Assembly (NCBI RefSeq): GCF_950100655.1
Contig: NZ_CATNLY010000012.1
Location: 1-64,000, forward strand
DNA from: Pleomorphomonas sp. T1.2MG-36
GTDB lineage: Bacteria; Pseudomonadota; Alphaproteobacteria; Rhizobiales; Pleomorphomonadaceae
Length of the DNA: 64,000 nt
Reading direction: 5' to 3'
The position numbers were made by a program, and so were the translations under genes. Under the pieces are notes generated by a model, which saw only the letters and a list, made by a program, of their open reading frames with translations, did not search any database and had not been told where the DNA came from. Positions 33,971-42,872 of the stretch are shown piece by piece. Numbering within the stretch: the stretch's first letter is position 1; the number at the start of each line of letters is the position of its first letter.

Positions 33971-33999
33971 CATTTCATTCCCACTCGATGGTTCCCGGC
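33971..33999. other. Presumed attachment site (att) at the guaA 3' end
   Basis: The last codons of guaA (GAG-TGG-GAA-TGA on the minus strand, 33975-33986) and the bases just beyond are a well-known insertion target of genomic islands, which restore the gene end on integration. The integrase at 315 bp distance supports this. I searched by eye for a second copy of the CATTCCCACTCGATGG sequence elsewhere in the window and did not find it, so the other end of the element is probably to the left of base 1. Confidence 0.55.
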
Positions 34000-35549
34000 G
34001 GCTTGCTGGTCACGTCGTAGACGACGCGATTGACGCCCTTCACCTCGTTGATGATGCGGGTGGCCGTGCGACCGAGAAAGCCCATGTCGAAAGGGAAGAA
34101 GTCGGCGGTCATGCCGTCGACCGATGTGACGGCGCGCAGCGCCAGCACGCGGTCATAGGTGCGGCCGTCGCCCATCACGCCCACGGTCTGCACCGGCAAC
34201 AGCACCGAGAAGGCCTGCCAGATCTTGTCGTAGAGGCCGGCCTTGCGGATCTCCTCCAGATAGATGGCGTCGGCTTTCCTGAGGATGTCCAGCTTTTCAC
34301 GCGTCACGCCGTTCGGCAGGCGGATGGCAAGGCCGGGACCGGGGAAGGGATGACGACCGATGAAGCTCTCTGGCAGGCCGAGCTCGCGGCCGAGCGCACG
34401 TACCTCGTCCTTGAACAGTTCGCGCAGCGGCTCCACCAGCTTCATGTTCATGCGCGCCGGCAAACCACCGACGTTGTGGTGGCTCTTGATGGTGACGGAA
34501 GGGCCGCCGGAGAAGCTGACGCTCTCGATCACGTCGGGATACAGCGTGCCCTGGGCCAGGAAGGTCGGCGCGCCGCGACCGTCGGCGGCGATCTTCTTCG
34601 CTTCGGCCTCGAACACCTCGATGAACAGGCGGCCGATGGTCTTGCGCTTCTTCTCCGGATCGGTCTCGCCTTCGAGCTGGCCGATGAAAAGGTCCGACGC
34701 ATCAACATGAACGAGCGGGATGTTGTAGTGATCCCTGAACATACCGACCACCTGCTCGCTCTCGCCCTGGCGCATCAGGCCATGATCGACGTAGACACAG
34801 GTGAGCTGGTCGCCGATCGCCTCATGGATCAGCACGGCCGCCACCGAGCTGTCGACGCCACCGGACAGAGCGCACAGCACACGCCCCTTGCCGACCTGCG
34901 CGCGGATCTTGGCGATCATCTCGGCGCGATAGGCCGACATGCTCCAGTCGGATTTGAGGCCGACGATGCGATGGACGAAGTTGGCGAGGAGCTTGGCACC
35001 ATCGGGCGTGTGAACCACCTCGGGATGGAACATGGTGGTGTAGTAATGCCGCCGCTCGTCAACGGCGATGGCAAAAGGCGCATTCTCCGAGATGCCGATC
35101 ACCTCGAAGCCTTCCGGCGCCTGCGTCACCCGGTCGCCATGGCTCATCCACACCGGATAGCGCTTGCCAACCTCCCACAACCCCTCGAACAGCGGCGACG
35201 ACTTGAGGATTTCCACGTCGGCGCGGCCGAATTCGGCAGCATGTCCGCCCTCGACGCTGCCGCCAAGCTGGACAGCCATGGTCTGCTGACCGTAGCAGAT
35301 GGCAAGAATGGGGACGCCGCTGTCGAAGACCGCCTGCGGCGCGCGCGGGCTGCCCTCGCGGGTCACCGAGTCAGGGCCACCGGAGAAGATCACGCCCTTG
35401 GGCCGCAGCTTCTCGAAGGCCGCCGCTGCCGACTGATAGGGATGGATTTCGCAGTAAACGCCGGCTTCTCGCACCCGGCGGGCGATGAGCTGCGTCACCT
35501 GACTGCCGAAATCGATGATCAGCAGGCTTTCGTGGGCGGGCTTGTCCAT
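33975..35549 (-). CDS. guaA: GMP synthase (glutamine-hydrolysing)
   Basis: The 524-residue two-domain enzyme converts XMP to GMP with glutamine and ATP. The N-terminal class I amidotransferase carries the Cys nucleophile in [17 protein letters not shown] and the His-Pro-Glu triad end in MFHPEVVHT. The ATP-pyrophosphatase domain has the P-loop [14 protein letters not shown], and the C-terminal dimerisation domain ends KPPGTIEWE. Length and motifs are complete, so integration at its 3' end has kept the coding sequence intact. It is the first chromosomal gene right of the element. Confidence 0.98.
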   Translation of the reverse strand: MDKPAHESLLIIDFGSQVTQLIARRVREAGVYCEIHPYQSAAAAFEKLRPKGVIFSGGPDSVTREGSPRAPQAVFDSGVPILAICYGQQTMAVQLGGSVEGGHAAEFGRADVEILKSSPLFEGLWEVGKRYPVWMSHGDRVTQAPEGFEVIGISENAPFAIAVDERRHYYTTMFHPEVVHTPDGAKLLANFVHRIVGLKSDWSMSAYRAEMIAKIRAQVGKGRVLCALSGGVDSSVAAVLIHEAIGDQLTCVYVDHGLMRQGESEQVVGMFRDHYNIPLVHVDASDLFIGQLEGETDPEKKRKTIGRLFIEVFEAEAKKIAADGRGAPTFLAQGTLYPDVIESVSFSGGPSVTIKSHHNVGGLPARMNMKLVEPLRELFKDEVRALGRELGLPESFIGRHPFPGPGLAIRLPNGVTREKLDILRKADAIYLEEIRKAGLYDKIWQAFSVLLPVQTVGVMGDGRTYDRVLALRAVTSVDGMTADFFPFDMGFLGRTATRIINEVKGVNRVVYDVTSKPPGTIEWE

Positions 35550-35854
35550 GGAGGAACTCTTTCCGGTAAGGGGCCAGAAGGATCAAGCGGTTCCGCTAAG
35601 CCGAATCCGCTCGCCGGGCAAGCGGAAAGTCGCGGATATCGGCGGCTTCCGCCCGATGTCCAAGGTCGTTCGGCCGTCGGCCGCGCGTCCAGGCGCCGCC
35701 ACGGGCCGTCGTTTCAAAGCGAGGGACACGACTTTTCCACAGATTGCCCACAGGAAGTGGACAAAGGGCACACAGGTTTCAAAGGAGAGATCGCACAGCT
35801 TTCCGGCGGCTGAACCCACAGATTCTGCCCAACCTTCCCACAGCCCATCCACAA
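35550..35854. other. 305-bp intergenic region upstream of guaA
   Basis: No gene is supported here. It should contain the guaA promoter and leader on the minus strand. I see no purine riboswitch-like fold; a GC-rich dyad around 35589-35622 is weak. Confidence 0.35.
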
Positions 35855-37120
35855 TCAGGCGACACGGTTTTCCCCAACCGTGAGGCCGGGCCAGGCGGCG
35901 GCTCCGACTCGTGTCAGATCGTCGGTGGCGAACGCGGCGAAGCGCATGCCGCGGATCGCGCCACCGGGAACGTCGACCAAGAGGTTGCCGGTAACGATCG
36001 TAGCCTGCTCGGACGCCAGCACCGATACGCCGATACCCGTTCCGGCCCGCCGAATGACATTGCCCGAGGCGACGACATTGCCGAGCATCGCCCCCCAGCC
36101 GAGCGAAAGGCCGAGATGCGGCGCGGCCTCGACGACGTTGCCCGTCACCGAGCCGTGCGTCTCGACATGGATTCCGACGCCTCCCGCCCGCCTGCCGGCC
36201 GCCGCGACAACGGACGCCTCGACGACGTTGCGAACGACGTTTCCCTCGACAAGCGACAGACGGTCGTCGCCGCCGGCGAGCAGCGCGATGCCGAGCGCCG
36301 CGCCGTCGATCGCGTTGTTGCTTACGGACGCCCCGGCCGAAGCGGCATCGGCCACGATAGCCGCTCCCTCGATGGCGTGGAGATCGTTGCCGGAGATCCG
36401 AACGGCGCCGGCCGAGGACAGGCGGATACCGGCTTGGCCAACGTCCTGGATATGATTGTCTCGCACCGCCGAGCCATCGTCTCCAACCATCCACCGACGC
36501 AGATGGATGCCGCCGCCAACGCAGTCGCTCACCGTGTTGCCGGCGATCGTCATGGCGTTGCCTTCCGTCGACATGATGCCGACTCCGGCAGAACCGGAAA
36601 CGCGACAATCTCGAAGGCTGCCGCCCGTACGCGTCATCGATACGCCATGCCCGACGCTGCCCTGGACGACAAGGCGGGCAAGGTCGGCATCCTCGACGAA
36701 AGCCAGCGACAGGAGGCCGTCGTCCTCATCGGACAACATGCGATTGGCCCCGTCGAGGACCAGCCCTTCGAGCGAGAGCGTTCGCGCCTGTTCCGAGTAG
36801 AGGAATCGGCCTCCGCCCGAGTAGACGAGACGCGTTTCTCCGGGCACGCCGACGAGGCGGGCGCGGTCCGGCAGGCGAATGTTTGAGACTTCGTATCGAC
36901 CGGCAGGAATGCGGAGCGGGCGGCCGGCAGAGGCGGCGCGATTGATGGCAGCCTGCAGCTCAATGCTGCGGTCCCCCGTCCGCCGGGTGACCGGACGCGT
37001 TTCGGGTACGGCAAGGCTGCCGCGTAGCTCCGGCAGATCGATGCCGAGCGTGCCGGAACGGGCCACCGCCGGCAGGGCAAGGCTCGTGATCGTCCCGAAC
37101 AGGAACGCGCGGCGGTTCAT
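35855..37120 (-). CDS. Tat-exported parallel beta-helix (right-handed repeat) protein
   Basis: The 421-residue secreted protein has a twin-arginine signal at the start (MNRRAFLFGTITSLALPAVA). The mature part is a series of pectate-lyase-like parallel beta-helix turns (ADLARLVVQGSVGHGVSMTR, AMTIAGNTVSDCVGGGIHLR, AVRISGNDLHAIEGAAIVAD, SLVEGNVVRNVVEASV). It matches the alphaproteobacterial Tat-translocated repetitive protein family (TIGR03808). The family has no known enzymatic activity; a carbohydrate-related or surface role is a guess. I chose the ATG at 37120, with CCGGAGG just upstream; the open frame beyond it has no signal. Confidence 0.85.
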   Translation of the reverse strand: MNRRAFLFGTITSLALPAVARSGTLGIDLPELRGSLAVPETRPVTRRTGDRSIELQAAINRAASAGRPLRIPAGRYEVSNIRLPDRARLVGVPGETRLVYSGGGRFLYSEQARTLSLEGLVLDGANRMLSDEDDGLLSLAFVEDADLARLVVQGSVGHGVSMTRTGGSLRDCRVSGSAGVGIMSTEGNAMTIAGNTVSDCVGGGIHLRRWMVGDDGSAVRDNHIQDVGQAGIRLSSAGAVRISGNDLHAIEGAAIVADAASAGASVSNNAIDGAALGIALLAGGDDRLSLVEGNVVRNVVEASVVAAAGRRAGGVGIHVETHGSVTGNVVEAAPHLGLSLGWGAMLGNVVASGNVIRRAGTGIGVSVLASEQATIVTGNLLVDVPGGAIRGMRFAAFATDDLTRVGAAAWPGLTVGENRVA

Positions 37121-37446
37121 GAGGGCCTCCGGCGGACAAACATGCCATCCGCCGAGCAAGCTCCGTTCCAAGTCGCCTCGACACGCCCGCGGCCGTCCGG
37201 CGCCGAGGAGACGCAAGACGTTGGCGGAGATCCGCACCGTGGTGCTGGTATCGGTGATGAATGGACCGCCAAGCCTCGTCAAGTCGAGCGCCGCCGTCAC
37301 CAGCGGGACCGCGTTCGGGACGGATCACTGGTGATGGCCTACAGGACACAAGGCCGTGCCGGTCATCGCGAATCCTTGATTTCCGGCCTTCTTGCTTTTG
37401 ACGTCCCAAGCCCCCATCCTCTAGTCACTATAGGAGCAGGCGCAAA
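37121..37446. other. Divergent spacer between beta-helix and MerR genes
   Basis: This is 326 bp without a gene. Close to the MerR gene there is TTGACG (37398-37403) and a -10-like CACTAT (37426-37431) with an over-long spacer of 22 bases; MerR-type promoters do have extended spacers, usually 19-20, so this is only suggestive. AGGAG at 37432 serves as the MerR ribosome binding site. Confidence 0.35.
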
Positions 37447-37869
37447 ATGACGGATATGCCGATCGGTGAAATCTCCCGGCGCAGCCAGGTGAAGGTGCCC
37501 ACCATTCGCTATTACGAACAGATCGGCCTGCTACCGACACCGCCGCGCAGTGAGGGAAACCGCCGCCTATACGGTGCGCGCGACCTGAGGCGCCTTTCCT
37601 TCATCCGCCATGCCCGCGACCTCGGCTTCGAGATAGACGCCATCAGGACCCTGCTGACCTTGCAGGACAACCCAACCCAACCTTGCGCGGAAGCCGACGG
37701 CATTGCCCGTCAGAAGCTCGCCGAGGTCAATGCCCGCATAGAGAGCCTGATGGCTCTGAAGGAAGAACTGGAAGCGATGGTTGGCGGTTGTGGGCATCGC
37801 TGCGTCGGCGAATGCCGAGTGATCGAAGTGTTGGCCAATCACGACAACTGCCTGCACGCCGAGCACTGA
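37447..37869 (+). CDS. MerR-family metal-responsive regulator (ZntR/CadR/CueR-like)
   Basis: The 140-residue regulator has an N-terminal HTH (PIGEISRRSQVKVPTIRYYE, then QIGLLPTPPRSEGNRRLYG), a dimerisation helix, and a cysteine-rich C-terminus. Cysteines stand at about 80, 115, 119, 123 and 135, with several His; Cys80 plus the 115-123 loop are where ZntR, CadR and PbrR bind zinc, cadmium or lead. Metal specificity cannot be read reliably. No efflux ATPase or cation pump is adjacent; pfkB follows at 104 bp, so its target is elsewhere or only itself. Confidence 0.85.
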   Translation: MTDMPIGEISRRSQVKVPTIRYYEQIGLLPTPPRSEGNRRLYGARDLRRLSFIRHARDLGFEIDAIRTLLTLQDNPTQPCAEADGIARQKLAEVNARIESLMALKEELEAMVGGCGHRCVGECRVIEVLANHDNCLHAEH

Positions 37870-37973
37870 GCGCATCGCGGGCCATTTCCTGGCGGAAGGG
37901 CTTGCCGAAACATCACCATCCTGCGAAACCGCTATATAATAAGCACTAGAGACGTTTCCGCTGGGAGCAGACA

Positions 37974-38930
37974 ATGACCTCGCCCATCATCACCGTTACG
38001 CTCAATCCGGCGATCGACCTCACGGTCACGCTCGATGATCTGACGCCCGGCAAGGTTCACCGCGCCCGCGCGGCGCAGTCCAATGTCGGCGGCAAGGGCA
38101 TCAACGTCGCCGGCTGCATTGCCGACTGGGGGATTCCCGTCGTGGCAACCGGTGTGCTCGGTCGCGGCAACGACGCCACGTTCACGGACTTCTTCAAGGA
38201 CAAGGGCATTCAGGACCGCTTCGTTCGTACGGCCGGAGACACCCGCACCAACATCAAGATCGCCGACGTCGTGACCGGAACCACGACGGACATCAACCTT
38301 CCCGGCCTTACCTTCGACGACGAGACCTACGACATGGTGCTCGACGTGCTGCGACGCGAGGTGGTCGAAAGCGCCTTGGTGGTACTCGCCGGTTCGCTGC
38401 CGCTCGGCCAGCCGGCCAGTGTTTGGGCGAGACTTACTGCCGATCTCTGCCTTCTCCGTTGCCGCGTCATGCTCGATACCTCCGGCGCGTCGCTTGCCGC
38501 GTCCCTCGCGGCGCCGCGCGAAAACCTGCCGTTTGCCGTCAAGCCCAACCGGGTGGAACTGGAATCCTGGGCCGGACGGCCGCTCGTGGAAGTGGCCGAT
38601 ATTGTTGCCGCCGCCCGTGACGTCCAGGCCCTCGGCATCGAACTCGTGGTCGTCTCGCGCGGTGAACAGGGCGCCATCTTCTTGCGGGGAAACACGGCGT
38701 TGTCGGCCCGCTTGCCAGTGGTCAACGCGCTGTCGACGGTAGGTGCCGGCGACGCCATGGTGGCAGGCATCGCATCCTCGCTTGCCGACAACCTTGGCCT
38801 CGAGGCGCTGGCCCGCCGCGCCGTAGCCTTCGCCACCGCCAAACTCGGACGAATCGGCCCACATCTCCCCTCGCCGGATGACGTCCGTCAGTTGGCTCGC
38901 CGGGTCGACGTGGCCGTGCTTGCCAGCTGA
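37974..38930 (+). CDS. PfkB-family hexose kinase (1-phosphofructokinase-like)
   Basis: The 318-residue sugar kinase has the PfkB signature 1 as NVGGKGINVAGCIADWGI near residues 37-55 and signature 2 as LSTVGAGDAMVAGIASSLAD near 256-275, with the catalytic Asp in GAGD. The sequence TLNPAIDLTV at the N-terminus is typical of the 1-phosphofructokinase/6-phosphofructokinase-2/tagatose-6-phosphate kinase branch. It probably phosphorylates a hexose phosphate feeding the aldolase encoded 214 bp downstream, making the pair a small glycolytic unit. GGGAGC precedes the ATG. Which hexose phosphate is used is not decidable here. Confidence 0.88.
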   Translation: MTSPIITVTLNPAIDLTVTLDDLTPGKVHRARAAQSNVGGKGINVAGCIADWGIPVVATGVLGRGNDATFTDFFKDKGIQDRFVRTAGDTRTNIKIADVVTGTTTDINLPGLTFDDETYDMVLDVLRREVVESALVVLAGSLPLGQPASVWARLTADLCLLRCRVMLDTSGASLAASLAAPRENLPFAVKPNRVELESWAGRPLVEVADIVAAARDVQALGIELVVVSRGEQGAIFLRGNTALSARLPVVNALSTVGAGDAMVAGIASSLADNLGLEALARRAVAFATAKLGRIGPHLPSPDDVRQLARRVDVAVLAS

Positions 38931-39144
38931 TCTCCGGGGCAGTATTTTGCCCATGGAGGAAAGCACGAATATTCAGCTGAACTATCAATTGCGTTCACGA
39001 TTTTTTGGCGCAACCGGCGGCCTTGACCGAACTCGCCTCTGGTAAATTGTGCTAAAGTCGTAGATATGAGCCAGTCTGTTTCGCCAGTCGCACGCGATAG
39101 GCGGAAAGGGCTCGGGACCACAGAATTCGCGAAGGAGTTCCCTT

Positions 39145-40209
39145 ATGGCGCTGGTTTCACTGCGGCAGTTGCTCGATCATGCCGCCGAACATGGCTATGG
39201 CATGCCGGCCTTCAACATCAACAACATGGAGCAGATGCTGTCCGTCATGGCTGCGGCCAAGGAGACTGACAGTCCGGTGATCATGCAGGCCAGCCGCGGC
39301 GCCCGCGCGTTCGCCAACGACATCGTTCTCAGCCACCTGATCAAGGCTGCCATCGAGCTCTATCCCGATGTGCCGGTGTGCATGCATCAGGACCACGGCA
39401 ACTCGGAAGCCACCTGCCTTTCGGCCATCACCAACGGCTTCTCGTCGGTCATGATGGACGGCTCGCTCAAGGCCGACGGCAAGACCCCCGCCGACTTCGA
39501 CTACAACGCCAATGTCACCGGCCGCGTCGCCGAGCTCAGCCACATGGTTGGCGCCTCGACGGAAGGTGAGCTGGGCGTTCTCGGCTCGCTCGAGACCGGC
39601 ATGGGCGACAAGGAAGACGGCCACGGTGCCGAAGGCGTGCTCAGCAAGGATCAGCTCCTGACCGATCCCGACGAAGCCGTGAAGTTCGTCAAGCGCACCA
39701 AGGTCGACGCCCTGGCCATCGCCATGGGTACCAGCCACGGCGCCTACAAGTTCTCCCGCAAGCCGACGGGCGACGTGCTTGCCATCTACCGCATCAAGGA
39801 AATCCACGAGCGCATGCCGAACGTGCACCTTGTCATGCACGGCTCGTCGTCGGTTCCGCAGGACCTTCTCGACATCATCAACGCCTATGGTGGCCAGATG
39901 CCCCAGACCTTCGGCGTTCCGGTCGAGGAAATCGTCAACGGCATCAAGCACGGCGTGCGCAAGGTGAACATCGACACCGACTGCCGCATGGCCATCACCG
40001 GCGCCATCCGCAAGTTCTTCGCGGAGAAGCCCGCCGAATTCGATCCGCGCTCCTTCATGAAGCCGGCCATGGCCGCCATGCAGAAGGTCTGCAAGCAGCG
40101 TTACGAGGAATTCGGCGCCGCCGGTCACGGTTCGAAGATCAAGGCGATCCCGCTCGCCGACATGGCCAAGCGCTATGCCTCGGGCGAACTGGATCCCAAG
40201 ATCGCCTGA
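39145..40209 (+). CDS. fba: Class II fructose-bisphosphate aldolase
   Basis: The 354-residue zinc-dependent aldolase interconverts fructose 1,6-bisphosphate with glyceraldehyde 3-phosphate and dihydroxyacetone phosphate. The N-terminus ([20 protein letters not shown]) is that of the Calvin-cycle-type (CbbA) subgroup. Metal and substrate residues are visible in [13 protein letters not shown], the Glu stretch [26 protein letters not shown] and [17 protein letters not shown] lies before the ATG. An intrinsic terminator follows the stop codon. The Calvin-type label reflects sequence subgroup; there is no rubisco or other cbb gene in the window, so the role is likely glycolysis and gluconeogenesis. 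Confidence 0.96.
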   Translation: MALVSLRQLLDHAAEHGYGMPAFNINNMEQMLSVMAAAKETDSPVIMQASRGARAFANDIVLSHLIKAAIELYPDVPVCMHQDHGNSEATCLSAITNGFSSVMMDGSLKADGKTPADFDYNANVTGRVAELSHMVGASTEGELGVLGSLETGMGDKEDGHGAEGVLSKDQLLTDPDEAVKFVKRTKVDALAIAMGTSHGAYKFSRKPTGDVLAIYRIKEIHERMPNVHLVMHGSSSVPQDLLDIINAYGGQMPQTFGVPVEEIVNGIKHGVRKVNIDTDCRMAITGAIRKFFAEKPAEFDPRSFMKPAMAAMQKVCKQRYEEFGAAGHGSKIKAIPLADMAKRYASGELDPKIA

Positions 40210-40233
40210 GCGGACAACATTCGAGATTGAGGA

Positions 40234-40255
40234 ACGGGGCGCTTCGGCGCCCCGT
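40234..40255 (+). terminator. Intrinsic terminator after fba
   Basis: ACGGGGCGC-TTCG-GCGCCCCGT, a 9-bp perfect stem with a stable TTCG loop followed by TTTGC, lies 24 bp after the fba stop. It may also serve the convergent small gene ending at 40281. Confidence 0.85.
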
Positions 40256-40280
40256 TTGCATTACAGGATCCGCTGCTGCC

Positions 40281-40568
40281 TTATGCCACCGGATCGAGTG
40301 CCGGGTCACGGATCAGGAAACGAACGATGCCGTGTTCGGTATCGGCTGCCGCGATCCGCACACCGACCTTGCGGTGCCCCGTGCCAACGCTGATGCGCCC
40401 ACAGACGCCGATCAGACAGGTGAAGTCTTCCTCGACGTCAGCCTCGCCTTCCACGGACAGGCTTCCGTCGCTCCGAAAACCCGCCTTGACGCGACAGACG
40501 ACTGGAATGGGCGGCCTGCCCTCAAATTCTAGAAGGGTGGTAAACCCTTGATTCGACGATACAACCAC
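40281..40568 (-). CDS. Small hypothetical protein (95 aa)
   Basis: This is a short soluble protein rich in beta-strand-like stretches (FTTLLEFEGRPPIPVVCRVK, CLIGVCGRISVGTGHRKVGV, IVRFLIRD). The pattern loosely recalls PilZ or OB-like barrels, but the c-di-GMP-binding RxxxR and (D/N)xSxxG motifs are missing, so I do not assign a family. I place the start at a GTG at 40568, because AGGGAGG lies 8 bases upstream; a longer frame to 40601 would put this SD inside the gene. It converges on fba, sharing the terminator hairpin region. Confidence 0.6.
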   Translation of the reverse strand: MVVSSNQGFTTLLEFEGRPPIPVVCRVKAGFRSDGSLSVEGEADVEEDFTCLIGVCGRISVGTGHRKVGVRIAAADTEHGIVRFLIRDPALDPVA

Positions 40569-40674
40569 AACTCGTTCCTCCCTCGTGAGAATGGAGGGCA
40601 CGAGGCGTAACGCTCGTGCAAAAATGGCTCAAAATTGAGACTTATTATGGAAACACCGGTATATTTGCTTATAT

Positions 40675-40708
40675 CCCATCATTTGAAAAGTACAATTTTT
40701 GATGGGAA
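40675..40708. promoter_or_regulatory. Inverted repeat in AT-rich spacer
   Basis: TCCCATCA (40675-40682) and TGATGGGA (40701-40708) form a perfect 8-bp dyad with an AT-rich 18-base spacer. It lies in the divergent spacer between the small gene (start 40568) and bcp (start 40896), in a stretch noticeably AT-richer than its surroundings, so an operator or promoter is likely for one of the two genes. Confidence 0.45.
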
Positions 40709-40895
40709 TAACCTGCCCACGATTGTACCCATGCAGTGAGAGGCTTGCGGTCATTTGGCGGATTCATGCTCCGTCCCAAGACCTTGAAAGCAGACTGCCG
40801 CTAAAGGCGAATGTCGCGTCGCGGTTCGGGAGCGGCGCTTGCGTCGGCGCCTTCGGCGGGAGATAAATGGGCCGTTCCATACTGGGAGGCCGATG

Positions 40896-41357
40896 ATGAC
40901 CGTTGCCGTGGGATCCCCTGCTCCAGAATTCACCCTGGCGACCGACCAGGGCGAGATTTCTCTTGCCGCGCTCAAGGGACGCCCGGCAGTCGTCTATTTC
41001 TATCCCAAAGACGACACGTCGGGCTGTACGCGCGAGGCGATCGGCTTCTCCTGCCTCGCCGATGAGTTCGCCAAAGCCGGCGCGACGGTGATTGGAATCT
41101 CGCCGGACACGGTGGAAAAGCATGGCAAGTTCCGCGCCAAGCACAAGCTATCGGTGGCGCTCGGTTCGGACCCCGAGCACCAGGTTGCCGAGCTTTATGG
41201 GGCTTGGGGCGAAAAGTCGCTCTACGGCAAGAAGTATTTTGGAATCATCCGCTCGACCTTCCTGGTCGATGCCAATGGGACCGTGGCGAAAGTCTGGCCC
41301 AAGGTGAAGGTCGAAGGTCACGCCGAAGAGGTCCTGGCGGCGGTCATGGCACTGTAG
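40896..41357 (+). CDS. bcp: Thioredoxin-dependent peroxiredoxin, Bcp/PrxQ family
   Basis: The 153-residue cytosolic peroxidase reduces hydroperoxides. The active site reads YFYPKDDTSGCTREAIGFSC, so the peroxidatic cysteine is Cys44. The resolving cysteine usual for E. coli Bcp five residues later is Ile here; Cys53, nine residues later, could substitute, or the enzyme works as a 1-Cys type. The C-terminal FGIIRSTFLVDANG block is typical. Start: two successive ATGs at 40893 and 40896; the second is better spaced (6 bases) from GGGAGG. It is a single-gene unit ahead of an M23 peptidase gene. Confidence 0.92.
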   Translation: MTVAVGSPAPEFTLATDQGEISLAALKGRPAVVYFYPKDDTSGCTREAIGFSCLADEFAKAGATVIGISPDTVEKHGKFRAKHKLSVALGSDPEHQVAELYGAWGEKSLYGKKYFGIIRSTFLVDANGTVAKVWPKVKVEGHAEEVLAAVMAL

Positions 41358-41490
41358 CCTGCCCCAACTGCCACCAGCGGCGCATCGCGCTTCAAGCCTT
41401 CATTAACCCTAACGGTTTCTAATCGCTCCAACGGGGTTCCGCCCGCCGCACGCGGCGGTGCGGTCGGGACCTGCCTGGAGCGTTGCGTTG

Positions 41491-42792
41491 ATGAGACCAC
41501 AAGCCGCAGATCGATACCGTAGCCAGACCTCGGCGAGACGCATCGTCATCATCAGCCGGGACAACACACGCACCTATACCTTCAGCCCACTGGCCCTGTT
41601 CGGCGGCCTTACCCTGTTCCTGGCGGTATCGCTCGGGTTCCTGGCTGCGACCACCTATCTGGTGTTTCGCGACGACCTGTTCGATCTCGTGCGCGAGCGC
41701 AACGCCGACATGCAGCAGGCCTATGAGGACCGCATCGCCCGCCTGCGCTCCGAGATCGACCGGATTTCCAGCCGGCAGATTCTCGACAGTGTGGCGATGG
41801 ACGAGAAGGTCGAGAAGATCATGTCGGCCCAGCAGGGAATCGCCGACCGTCAGCGGGCAGTCGGCGAGCTGATCGACAAGGCGCGAAGCATCGGCCTCAT
41901 AGACAACAGCAACGCAGCGGTACCCGCCGACAGGCGGGCGGCGCTCGATCCGGCCGACGTGACGGGATCCGTAAACGCCTACGCCGACTCCGGTCGGGCA
42001 AGCCTGATCGACCGTCAGTTCGACGCGTTGACGGCGGCCGGCGGGGCCCCTGCCGCGCCCAAGGCCGACCTGCGCACGGCCGATGGCAAGCCCGACTTCA
42101 AGGCGATTTCCAAGCACCTCGCCGCTGTCGATGCCGACCAGGCGAAAGCCGTGGAGGCGATTGCCGAGGCTGCCAACTCCCGCGTCGACGCGGCGGTCGA
42201 GATCATTGCCGATGCCGGACTGCGCGTGAACGTGCCGGAAGCGCCGGCAGACTCCGAGGATGCGGTTGGTGGCCCCTATATCCCCATCGTCGGCGCCCAG
42301 GCGCTCACGGCGGCGATGCAGGAGGCCGATCAGGCCTTCGGCCGCATCGCGCTCGTGAAGGCCGCCGCGGCCCGTCTGCCACTCATCCGCCCCCTGCCCG
42401 GCGGTGACATGACCTCGAACTTCGGATCGCGCCGCGACCCGTTCCTCGGTTCGCTGGCGTTCCATGCCGGCATCGACTTCCGGTCGCCCACCGGCACCGA
42501 CATCAAGCCGACGGCGCCGGGCGTCGTCACGGTGGCCGGCTGGTCCGGCGGCTATGGCAACCTCGTCGAGGTCGATCACGGCAACGGCGTCACCACGCGC
42601 TACGGGCACATGTCGCGCATCGTTGCCCGTGTGGGCGACCGCGTGACGCGGGATACCGTCATCGGAGAAGTCGGCTCCACCGGACGCTCCACCGGGCCGC
42701 ATCTCCATTACGAAACGCGCACCAACGGCTCACCGCTCAATCCCGTCAACTACATCAATGCCGGCAACAAGCTGGCCAGCCTTCTGCCCTGA
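41491..42792 (+). CDS. M23 family peptidoglycan endopeptidase (LytM/DipM-like)
   Basis: The 433-residue membrane-anchored protein has one transmembrane segment near residues 35-55 (SPLALFGGLTLFLAVSLGFL). A coiled-coil region follows around 70-140 (ADMQQAYEDRIARLRSEIDR), then a linker, and a C-terminal M23 domain. Zinc ligands are visible in MTSNFGSRRDPFLGSLAFHA followed by GIDF, and in GSTGRSTGPHLHYET, plus RYGHMSR; the active site is complete, so it should cut peptide cross-links rather than be a degenerate activator. Start at ATG 41491; a GTG at 41458 is less likely. It converges with prfB over a shared terminator. Confidence 0.92.
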   Translation: MRPQAADRYRSQTSARRIVIISRDNTRTYTFSPLALFGGLTLFLAVSLGFLAATTYLVFRDDLFDLVRERNADMQQAYEDRIARLRSEIDRISSRQILDSVAMDEKVEKIMSAQQGIADRQRAVGELIDKARSIGLIDNSNAAVPADRRAALDPADVTGSVNAYADSGRASLIDRQFDALTAAGGAPAAPKADLRTADGKPDFKAISKHLAAVDADQAKAVEAIAEAANSRVDAAVEIIADAGLRVNVPEAPADSEDAVGGPYIPIVGAQALTAAMQEADQAFGRIALVKAAAARLPLIRPLPGGDMTSNFGSRRDPFLGSLAFHAGIDFRSPTGTDIKPTAPGVVTVAGWSGGYGNLVEVDHGNGVTTRYGHMSRIVARVGDRVTRDTVIGEVGSTGRSTGPHLHYETRTNGSPLNPVNYINAGNKLASLLP

Positions 42793-42818
42793 CGGCATTG
42801 AAAGTCACCCGGACATGA

Positions 42819-42852
42819 AAAAGGCGGGGCGCTTCTCGGCACCCCGCCTTTT
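42819..42852. terminator. Bidirectional terminator between M23 peptidase gene and prfB
   Basis: AAAAGGCGGGG-N12-CCCCGCCTTTT, an 11-bp stem with A-tracts and T-tracts on both sides, sits between the two convergent genes (stops 42792 and 42873), so it can end both transcripts. Confidence 0.9.
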
Positions 42853-42872
42853 CTATTTTCGATGCGTCACTA

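Noticed and set aside
33660..33999. tRNA gene as integration target
   Set aside because: No tRNA-like cloverleaf near the integrase; the neighbouring target is the guaA 3' end.
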